DNA of 11,750 bases. Source: Streptomyces cellulosae. Its GTDB lineage: Bacteria; Actinomycetota; Actinomycetes; Streptomycetales; Streptomycetaceae. The stretch covers positions 1 through 11,750 of the forward strand of contig NZ_JOEV01000087.1 of NCBI RefSeq assembly GCF_000721105.1, written 5' to 3'. The translations under genes and the position numbers were made by a program. This document shows positions 6,539 to 11,750 of the stretch, one piece after another (position 1 is the first letter of the stretch; each line of letters starts with the position of its first letter). The notes under the pieces were generated by a model that saw only the letters and a list, made by a program, of their open reading frames with translations, was not told the origin of the DNA and made no database searches.

Positions 6539-7249
6539 ATGACCACTGCACTCGTGATCGGCGGCACGTCGGGGGTCGGCCTGGCGGTCGCCCGACAACT
6601 CGCCAGCCGAGGACACGCGGTCCACGTCGCCGGACGAAACGCAGAGCGGCTCAACCGGGCAACCGCGGCCATCGACGGAGACGTCCACGGGCACGTTCTC
6701 GACGCCGCTGATGCGGAGGCGGCCGCCGCGCTCGCGGCGAAGATCGCCCCGATCCGCCACCTCGTCATCACCCTCGCCGGCAAGGGCGGCGCCGGCCCGC
6801 TCGGCGACTTGCCGCTCGACGGACTACGGCAGGCGTTCGAGGAGAAGTACTGGCCCACCGTCACCGCACTCCAGGCCTCGCTCGCTCACCTCAGCGAGGA
6901 CGCCTCGATCACCCTCGTCGGAGCCGTCACAGCGAGGGCTGCCCTGCCCGGCACAGCCGGGATCGGCTCGCTCAACGCCGCCGTCGAAGGGCTCGTCCAA
7001 CCGCTCGCTGCCGAACTGGCGCCGATCCGGGTCAACGCCGTCTCGCCGGGATACGTCGATACGCCCTGGTGGGACGGACTCGCCGCCGGGGACCGATCCG
7101 CGTTCTTCAAGCAGGCCGCCGACGCCCTGCCCACCAAGCGCATAGCCACCGCCCCGGATGTCGCCGAGGCCATCGTGCTGCTGGCCACCAACCCCAACAT
7201 CACCGGAACCGTCATCGAAACAGACGGCGGCGCACGCCTCACCGCCTGA
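6539..7249 (+). CDS. SDR-fold protein lacking the canonical Tyr-Lys catalytic pair
   Basis: This 236-residue Rossmann-fold protein is divergent from the TetR/SDR operon. It starts at the ATG at 6539, with AAGGAG (6528-6533) 5 nt upstream; a GTG at 6533 overlaps that ribosome binding site and is rejected. It opens with the cofactor loop GGTSGVG, has AGRN for the NADP-binding turn, and keeps the C-terminal signature RVNAVSPGYVDTPWWDG plus the final ITGTVIETDGGARL. Where canonical SDRs have YxxxKAAVEGL, it reads IGSLNAAVEGL, so Tyr becomes Ile and Lys becomes Asn. The Ser in the preceding strand also seems absent (LVGAVTARAAL). It may use other residues or bind cofactor without standard dehydrogenase chemistry. 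Divergent SDR subfamilies like this exist in actinobacteria. Confidence 0.9.
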   Translation: MTTALVIGGTSGVGLAVARQLASRGHAVHVAGRNAERLNRATAAIDGDVHGHVLDAADAEAAAALAAKIAPIRHLVITLAGKGGAGPLGDLPLDGLRQAFEEKYWPTVTALQASLAHLSEDASITLVGAVTARAALPGTAGIGSLNAAVEGLVQPLAAELAPIRVNAVSPGYVDTPWWDGLAAGDRSAFFKQAADALPTKRIATAPDVAEAIVLLATNPNITGTVIETDGGARLTA

Positions 7250-7324
7250 CACTTCTTCACCATTGCCCAGCCGCCACACCGTCGTGACACGGAACGGCTT
7301 CGGCGAGCAAGCGCTGGCCTGCAT

Positions 7325-7366
7325 GCAGAACGGGGTCGCGAACCGCTGCTCGCGACCCCGTTCTGC
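7325..7366. terminator. Perfect 17-bp hairpin (possible terminator)
   Basis: The arms 7325-7341 and 7350-7366 are exact reverse complements (GCAGAACGGGGTCGCGA and its complement) around the 8-nt loop ACCGCTGC. It lies 75 bp after the SDR stop and directly before the transposase remnant. No T-run follows on either strand. Streptomyces terminators often lack one, so a terminator for the SDR gene is plausible. A structure left by transposition is the alternative. Confidence 0.5.
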
Positions 7367-8058
7367 GACGCCGGCTGATCGCCCACGTCGCAGCAGAGAT
7401 GGGGATATCCCGCGCCTGCGCGTCGAAGTGGGTCAACCGCTACCGCCGCCACGGTGAGCTGGGCTTGCACGATCTCCCTTCAACCCCGCGCCGCCAGCCG
7501 ACCGCGACAGATGCCGCTGTCGTGGCCCGGATCGAGGACCTCCGGCGCAGCCAGAAATGGCCGGCGTTCCGGATCGCATTCGAGCTCCAGACGGAGGGCG
7601 TCACGATCAGCCGCCGCACAGTGTCACGGCACCTGCTCGCGCTCGGGCTGAACCACCGCAAATTCATCGACCCGAACGGCCAATCGAACCGGGAGCCGCG
7701 GAAGATCAGTGCGCGCCGCCCCGGGCACATGGTCCACGTCGATGTGGAGAAGGTCGGCCGGATCCCTGACGGCGGCGGCTGGAGAGCCCACGGGCGCGGC
7801 AGCGAACAGGCCAAGAACGTCGAGCGTCGCAAGAGGAAGAGCGGGCGCGGCGGCTACATTTACCTCCACTCCGCCGTCGACGGGTTCAGCCGACTCGCCT
7901 ACACCGAGGCCCTGCCCGACGAGACGGCAGCAACCGCCATCGCGTTCATGCACAGGGCGAGAGCATGGTTCGCCGCCCACGGCATCATCCACATCGAGCG
8001 GATCGTCACCGACAACGGAGCCTGCTACCGCGCCAACGCGTTCGCCCAAGCACTCCTG
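7366..8058 (+). pseudogene. IS481-family transposase, truncated at both ends
   Basis: The open frame encodes the middle of an IS481-type DDE transposase. It starts in the N-terminal HTH with RRRLIAHVAAEMGISRACAS, continues through KWVNRYRRHGELGLHD, and includes ARRPGHMVHVDVEK with the first catalytic Asp and IERIVTDNGACYRA with the second (residues 115 and 205 counting from the ATG at 7399). Homology stops after FAQALL at 8058. The region that would carry the third acidic residue (HNGKVER-type motif) and the C-terminus is missing, and the frame then reads antisense into the end of the restriction gene up to a stop at 8107-8109. The first ~20 family residues are also replaced by the hairpin sequence. 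It is not active. Confidence 0.88.
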
Positions 8059-8068
8059 AGCTGGATGC

Positions 8069-9637
8069 CTATTTGGGGCGCCGCTTTGGAGGTACCGGCC
8101 CAGGGATGACGTCGAGGTTCATGTGCTCCTTGAACAGGTGCACCAGGTTCGCTCCGTCGAGGAGTTCGAGGCGCCCGTGCTCGTTGGCGAATGCCTCGCT
8201 GACGCGGCCGAACCAGGAGGTCGTCACCAGGATGCCCTTGGCTGCCCGCTTGTGTTCCACAACTCCCGCGAGTGCCGACACGGTCTCGAACGGAACCACG
8301 TTCTTGGTGCGTTTGGCCTGGATAACGCATAACCCCTTCATCACGGGGTCGGTGTTCATCGCGACCGCGTCGACACCCTCGTCCTTAGACGGCTGGGTGT
8401 TCACGCTGTCCAGGCCGATGGCTTCGAAGAGTTGCCTGATGAGGTGTTCGAACTCCGTGGGTGTCAGGTCCATCAGCACGGGTCGGCTGTCCAAGCCCGC
8501 CACGACATCCAGGCTGTCCATGAGCCGGAACTTGGACAGGTCGAACGTGACCAACGGTCGCACTGGCTCCAGTTCGTACGGGTTCGGGGAGATCAGCGAC
8601 CGCAGTCGTTTCAGGCAGGCCCGTGGATCCACCTGGGTCAGAACCAGCTGATTGAATTCGTCCCGATCAGTCTGGAGCGTGATCAAGCACGGATGGACGT
8701 TCCGCCCCGTGGCGCGGTCGATGGTGGCCACATGTCCGTTCAAGGCGATGGACTGAACCACGCCCTCGGTGTCGGCGGTAAAGAATTCGTACACGGTGCG
8801 CAGAGCCGTTTGAGCCAGGACCGATGCGTACAGTTCCTTGCGCTCTTTTTCCGGACGCGGAACAGGCAGGATCTCGTCACGCGTTTTCACGTAGCGGTAT
8901 GCGCGGGCCGCAGGGACCACGTCCTCCAGCGGCAGGTCAATCTCAACCAGCAGGTCACCCGTGTCCGCCTGGTACGAGACCTGGTGTGCCTTGGGGAAGC
9001 CGTGCGGATACACGGAGGCAGCCAAGACCTGGTCGGCGAACCACTCGACTGCCTCTACGTCCCTGTCCCGGTACGCGCTGCGCCGCTGTTCGAGATCGGT
9101 GTTCCATGTCTCGACTCGTGCGGCCTCTTCGTGGTTGCGTTCCTCATGTTGGGCGCGAGCTTTCTCCAACTTCTCGACGCGCTTCTTCTCATCGCGCGCA
9201 TGGTCTCGCAACGCCCTGTCGAACCGCTTGCGGGCTGCTTCGACCTCTGCGTCGTAGCCGCGGCGTCCAAAGCCGAGAGCGCCGAGCAGTCCGCGCGGTG
9301 CCTCCGGCTCGTACTCCTCCCAACGAGGCAGCGGTGCAGCTTTCGTACGACCCTTGGGTGGCACGAATAAGGAAGGAACGAACTCCTGCTTCAGTCGGTC
9401 GAACGTCAGCGCTTGCCCATCCAGTACGGCTGTTCGCAACAGCTTGGACAGTTGCTCGGCATCGTTCTCGGCAACGCTCGTCTGGTCCAGGGCTTCCTGC
9501 GCGCGGGCCGCCTCGTAGGCGAACTTCTCTTCGCGAGCCTTCCGTTTGGCCTCGGCCTCGGCAGCCTTCCGGGCCCGCTCCCGTTCCTTGGCCTGCCGCG
9601 CGAGCTCCCGTGCGTAAGGATCGTTCCCGCCCGCCAC
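8069..9637 (-). CDS. Mrr-type (type IV-like) restriction endonuclease
   Basis: This 522-residue protein is predicted to cleave foreign, probably modified, DNA. The N-terminal ~60 residues are a charged Ala/Glu/Arg/Lys coiled coil; a further charged helical stretch covers about 130-195, followed by a middle domain (200-385) containing VEIDLPLEDVVPAARAYRYV. The C-terminal Mrr_cat domain (about 391-505) begins LTPTEFEHLIRQLFEAIGL. It has the PD-(D/E)xK core as E395, D423 in DEGVDAVAM and QAK (440-442), then KGILVTTSWFG and LELLDGANL. The GTG start at 9637 follows GGGGGAA. This architecture recurs in actinobacteria as a stand-alone restriction gene, without a methylase partner, and none is seen here. 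It faces the 3' end of tRNA-Arg, and its stop lies 10 bp from a transposase remnant. Confidence 0.9.
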   Translation of the reverse strand: MAGGNDPYARELARQAKERERARKAAEAEAKRKAREEKFAYEAARAQEALDQTSVAENDAEQLSKLLRTAVLDGQALTFDRLKQEFVPSLFVPPKGRTKAAPLPRWEEYEPEAPRGLLGALGFGRRGYDAEVEAARKRFDRALRDHARDEKKRVEKLEKARAQHEERNHEEAARVETWNTDLEQRRSAYRDRDVEAVEWFADQVLAASVYPHGFPKAHQVSYQADTGDLLVEIDLPLEDVVPAARAYRYVKTRDEILPVPRPEKERKELYASVLAQTALRTVYEFFTADTEGVVQSIALNGHVATIDRATGRNVHPCLITLQTDRDEFNQLVLTQVDPRACLKRLRSLISPNPYELEPVRPLVTFDLSKFRLMDSLDVVAGLDSRPVLMDLTPTEFEHLIRQLFEAIGLDSVNTQPSKDEGVDAVAMNTDPVMKGLCVIQAKRTKNVVPFETVSALAGVVEHKRAAKGILVTTSWFGRVSEAFANEHGRLELLDGANLVHLFKEHMNLDVIPGPVPPKRRPK

Positions 9638-9682
9638 TGTTTCCCCCAGCTCAGTGCATGATCGTCAGTTGGAACCCTCCGC

Positions 9683-9711
9683 AGTATCTCCCACTGGATC
9701 GACGACGTCAG
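9683..9711 (-). promoter_or_regulatory. Candidate sigma-HrdB-type promoter of the restriction gene
   Basis: On the minus strand CTGACG (9706-9711) and GATACT (9683-9688) are separated by exactly 17 bp, a good vegetative -35/-10 pair. Transcription would start near 9676, giving a ~39-nt leader that contains the GGGGGAA ribosome binding site of the GTG start at 9637. Confidence 0.5.
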
Positions 9712-9775
9712 CAGGTAGTTGCCTTGCCGGGTCGAGTGGTCACGGCCAAGTGAAGCCGTGTGTGTTTTGGCATGC

Positions 9776-9816
9776 ACAAGAAAGGCCCTGACCGGCGTTT
9801 CCGCTGGTCAGGGCCT
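9776..9816 (-). terminator. Intrinsic terminator of the tRNA-Arg gene
   Basis: Arms AGGCCCTGACC (9783-9793) and GGTCAGGGCCT (9806-9816) pair perfectly over 11 bp and can extend inward by three pairs (one a G-T wobble). Read on the minus strand the hairpin is followed by TTTCTTGT. It lies 10 bp past the tRNA 3' end, so it ends the tRNA transcript and shields the restriction gene from read-through. Confidence 0.85.
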
Positions 9817-9826
9817 AAATTTCCGG

Positions 9827-9898
9827 TGCCCCCGGCAGGATTCGAACCTGCGCACACGGCTCCGGAGGCCGTTGCTCTATCCCCTGAGCTACGGGGGC
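9827..9898 (-). tRNA. tRNA-Arg (anticodon CCG)
   Basis: On the minus strand the sequence folds as a complete cloverleaf of 72 nt: acceptor GCCCCCG/CGGGGGC with discriminator A, D stem GCTC/GAGC, anticodon stem ACGGC/GCCGT enclosing CTCCGGA (anticodon CCG, reading CGG), a 4-nt variable loop, and T arm GCAGG-TTCGAAT-CCTGC. The 3' CCA is not encoded in full (ACCG follows). CGG is a frequent Arg codon in high-GC genomes. A strong terminator follows. tRNA 3' ends are preferred integrase targets, and accessory genes lie on exactly this side. Confidence 0.97.
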
Positions 9899-10053
9899 GT
9901 GTCGGCGGCCGAGCTGCTTGCTCGCGGCGACGGGTAGAACACTACCAGCTCCCCCGAGGTGATCAGGAACGGGTTTCCCGGCGTCACGGGGGCCGGTGTC
10001 GCCCGCACGGGGTGGAAGTGGCTAAAACCCGGACGCGGTGGCCGGTCCCGACC

Positions 10054-10059
10054 TACTCT
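10054..10059 (+). promoter_or_regulatory. Candidate -10 element for a leaderless response-regulator transcript
   Basis: TACTCT (TAnnnT type) ends 6 nt before the GTG at 10066, so the transcript could begin at the start codon. This would explain the lack of a ribosome binding site there. No -35 match is visible at the usual distance. Confidence 0.35.
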
Positions 10060-10065
10060 CGAGTT

Positions 10066-10542
10066 GTGCCAGGCGCCTTTGGCCGGGTGCTTGTTGTGGA
10101 CGACAACAAGGTCATCCGGCAGCTGATCAGGGTCAATCTCGAACTTGAGGGTTTCGAGGTGGTGACCGCGGCTGATGGTGCCGAGTGTCTGGATGTCGTT
10201 CATCAGGTGCGGCCCGATGCGATCACCCTCGATGTCGTGATGCCTCGACTGGACGGCCTGCGGACCGCCGCACGGCTGCGTTCCGATCCACGGACCCGTG
10301 ATCTTCCCCTCGCCATCGTCAGCGCCTGTACTCAGTACGAGGTCGACAACGGCCTCGATGTCGGCGTCGACGCCTTCCTCGCCAAGCCGTTCGAGCCTGC
10401 TGAACTCGTGCGTGTCGTACGGCAGTTGGTCGAGGGGGGGAGGGTTGCGAGGGCCGTGGAGGAAGGCGCCGAGGGGGCTGCGTTCGACGACATCCTCGGC
10501 GGCACCGGAGAGGCCGAGCGGGCCGGACAAGCCGGTGGCTGA
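10066..10542 (+). CDS. Stand-alone CheY-like response regulator
   Basis: This 158-residue protein is essentially a single receiver domain with no DNA-binding output domain. The phosphorylation pocket is complete: acidic pair D12/D13 in VLVVDDNKV, phosphoacceptor D56 in ITLDVVMPRLDG, switch residue S86 in AIVSACTQ, and K107 in AFLAKPFEP. The frame is open further upstream, but that stretch is antisense to the tRNA; the GTG at 10066 gives the family N-terminus. The 35 residues after about 123 are Gly/Ala/Glu-rich and look like a loose tail. No histidine kinase is near, so it is an orphan that must signal through protein contact or a distant kinase. Its stop codon lies inside the first copy of a 46-bp tandem repeat. 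It sits between tRNA-Arg and an ArgS-related gene. Confidence 0.92.
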   Translation: MPGAFGRVLVVDDNKVIRQLIRVNLELEGFEVVTAADGAECLDVVHQVRPDAITLDVVMPRLDGLRTAARLRSDPRTRDLPLAIVSACTQYEVDNGLDVGVDAFLAKPFEPAELVRVVRQLVEGGRVARAVEEGAEGAAFDDILGGTGEAERAGQAGG

Positions 10543-10641
10543 CCGGACCCGGCGAGGCGGCGGCTGGTCGAGACGGGTCGGTGGCTGACCGGACCCGGCG
10601 AGGCGGCGGCCGGTCGAGACGAGGCGGCGGCTGACCGGTGG
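10534..10641 (+). repeat. 46-bp tandem repeat, about 2.4 copies, spanning the response-regulator stop
   Basis: Copy 1 (10534-10579) and copy 2 (from 10580) begin GGTGGCTGACCGGACCCGGC and match over 41 bp with a single T/C difference; a partial degenerate third copy (GAGGCGGCGGCTGACCGGTGG, from 10621) follows. The TGA of the response regulator is within copy 1, so copy 2 is a duplicated stop region in the 3' untranslated DNA. Confidence 0.9.
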
Positions 10642-10719
10642 AGTGTGCGCCAGCCCCGCCCCCGTCCACATGCCGGACCTCCGCTCAAACCTGCTCGCCT
10701 ACCCACCCCCCTCCTCCCC

Positions 10720-10725
10720 TACGCT
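10720..10725 (+). promoter_or_regulatory. Candidate -10 element for leaderless nrtL transcription
   Basis: TACGCT (TAnnnT type) ends 6 nt before the GTG at 10732, consistent with transcription starting at the start codon. There is no Shine-Dalgarno sequence in the C-rich upstream DNA. No -35 is evident. Confidence 0.35.
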
Positions 10726-10731
10726 TGTCCC

Positions 10732-11750
10732 GTGACCCCCGTCGAGCTCTCCCGTACCGTGCTGCGCGCGGTGCGTCGTGCCGTTGACGCGGGGGAGCTG
10801 AGCGTGACGGTTCCGGAGCGGGTCGTGGTCACGGCCCCCGGGCCCGGGGGGTGCGGGGACTACGCCACCAACATCGCCCTTCAGCTCGCGCGGCCGGCCG
10901 AGCGGACACCCCGGTACGTCGCCGAGGTGCTCCAGGGGCATCTGCTCGGCGCCGACGGGGTCGACGACGTGGCCATCACGGGACCCGGGTTTCTGAACAT
11001 CAGCCTCGGCGGCATCGGCTGCGCCGCTCTCGTCGAGGAGATCCTGAGCAAGGGGCAGGCATACGGCCACACCGGCGCGCCCAGCGGACAGGACCGGCGG
11101 ATCCGGGAGCCTGAGCAGGCTCGGTCGGCCGTCCTTCGACTGCGCGCCGCCCACGAAGTCCGCGCCGTCGTCGTCGCGGATGCCGTCGCCCGCCTTCTCC
11201 GTTCGCAGGGCACCCTCGTGCGCGTCACCTGCGAGGGCCGCCCCGAGCCGGGATGGCAGGGCGTCCTCGGCGTGCGTGTGGAGACGGACGCGGATGTCGA
11301 TGTCGATGCCGATGCTGATGCCTTCGCGGCCGGCGGGCCTGACGAAGCAGCCCCGGCCGAGGTCGACGTACGGCCGGTTCCCGCACCCGCCGATCCGCTC
11401 CCGCTCGGACGTGACGCCGGTCGGTGGGCTCTCCTCCATCCGGCCACCCATGACCGGCCCCGGATCGGCGACGAGCACCTCGTGCAGCGTGAGGGTAATC
11501 CCCTCTTCCGCGTCCGCTACGCCCACGCCCGCACCCGGGCCCTCAGCCGCAACGCCGCCGACCTCGGATTCCACGCCGAACCCGGCGACGTACACCCGGG
11601 ACACCCAGGTCACCAGGCACACCCAGCTCACCAGGGACAACCAGTTCACTCGGGTCACCAAAGGCACCCGAGCCACCCCTGTCACCCGGGCCCAGTCACC
11701 GAAGCGCCCCCCACCACCGCTCCCACCACCCCCGCCGCCTTCCTCGCACC
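10732..11750 (+). CDS. nrtL: ArgS-related anticodon-binding protein NrtL (3' end outside window)
   Basis: 339 codons are present before the right edge. Residues 1-95 resemble the N-terminal additional domain of arginyl-tRNA synthetase (CGDYATNIALQLAR, then RYVAEVLQGHLLG and VAITGPGFLNISL). After a linker the protein enters the DALR anticodon-binding domain (LFRVRYAHARTRALSRNAAD, about 258-280). The catalytic Rossmann core with HIGH and KMSKS motifs, which belongs between these parts in ArgS, is absent, so this is a synthetase-like protein and cannot aminoacylate. It probably binds tRNA-Arg. Relatives sit next to argS in streptomycetes, and argS may follow here. Two low-complexity insertions are present: an Asp run (residues 186-196) and a His-rich stretch (288-318). 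The GTG at 10732 gives the family N-terminus. Confidence 0.85.
   Translation, partial: MTPVELSRTVLRAVRRAVDAGELSVTVPERVVVTAPGPGGCGDYATNIALQLARPAERTPRYVAEVLQGHLLGADGVDDVAITGPGFLNISLGGIGCAALVEEILSKGQAYGHTGAPSGQDRRIREPEQARSAVLRLRAAHEVRAVVVADAVARLLRSQGTLVRVTCEGRPEPGWQGVLGVRVETDADVDVDADADAFAAGGPDEAAPAEVDVRPVPAPADPLPLGRDAGRWALLHPATHDRPRIGDEHLVQREGNPLFRVRYAHARTRALSRNAADLGFHAEPGDVHPGHPGHQAHPAHQGQPVHSGHQRHPSHPCHPGPVTEAPPTTAPTTPAAFLA
11593..11691 (+). repeat. His-codon-rich 9-bp-periodic repeat inside nrtL
   Basis: About eleven degenerate units of nine bases, each ending in or containing CAC (patterns such as CACCCAGGT, CACCAGGCA, CACCCAGCT), encode HPGHPGHQAHPAHQGQPVHS and continue to HPSHPCHPG. It interrupts the DALR domain just after its first helix. 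It probably arose by slippage. Confidence 0.85.

Noticed and set aside
8432..9370. Plus-strand open frame of 312 codons opposite the restriction gene
   Set aside because: Shadow of the endonuclease gene; no domain and no ribosome binding site.
9822..9850. Attachment site formed by duplication of the tRNA-Arg 3' end
   Set aside because: I looked for a second copy of the T-arm/acceptor sequence in the accessory region and saw none, so no att pair can be claimed in this window.
9760..10065. Upstream extension of the response regulator
   Set aside because: The extension is antisense to the tRNA-Arg gene and its terminator and adds ~100 residues with no family match; the GTG at 10066 gives the normal receiver N-terminus.

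Overview
The window looks like Streptomyces or a close actinobacterial relative. GC content and codon third-position GC are very high, GTG starts are common, -10 elements of the TAnnnT type recur, and the response regulator, NrtL-like protein and MmyB-type regulator are of streptomycete style. No species can be named from the sequence alone.

Layout, left to right. (1) 1-2345: an Xre/MmyB-type regulator (cut by the left edge) is divergent from a Baeyer-Villiger-type flavin monooxygenase. The monooxygenase ends in a triplicated 18-bp repeat and is ATGA-coupled to a 39-codon remnant ORF. (2) 2375-4919: accessory debris. It holds an IS481-type transposase C-terminal remnant, a small secreted or anchored DUF3761 protein, a VapBC-type toxin-antitoxin pair, and a tyrosine integrase decayed by two frameshifts. 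(3) 4952-7249: a TetR-controlled redox locus. TetR and a canonical SDR form one operon. A second SDR, lacking the usual Tyr-Lys catalytic pair, is divergent, and two copies of a 15-bp palindrome lie between them. (4) 7325-9711: a perfect 17-bp hairpin, a transposase truncated at both ends (IS481 family), and a Mrr-type restriction endonuclease gene with its own promoter. (5) 9776-11750: apparent core chromosome. It holds tRNA-Arg(CCG) with an intrinsic terminator, a stand-alone CheY-like response regulator, and an ArgS-related anticodon-binding protein (nrtL) cut by the right edge.

The accessory content (mobile-element remnants, toxin-antitoxin, restriction enzyme) lies on the 3' side of the tRNA-Arg gene, which is the usual orientation for a tRNA-associated integration hotspot. 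I found no second copy of the tRNA 3' end in the window, so an intact island is not demonstrated. No CRISPR array or clearly new multi-gene system is visible. The most unusual points are the dual-palindrome divergent promoter, the SDR without its catalytic pair, the perfect hairpin, and the His-rich insertion in the NrtL-like protein.
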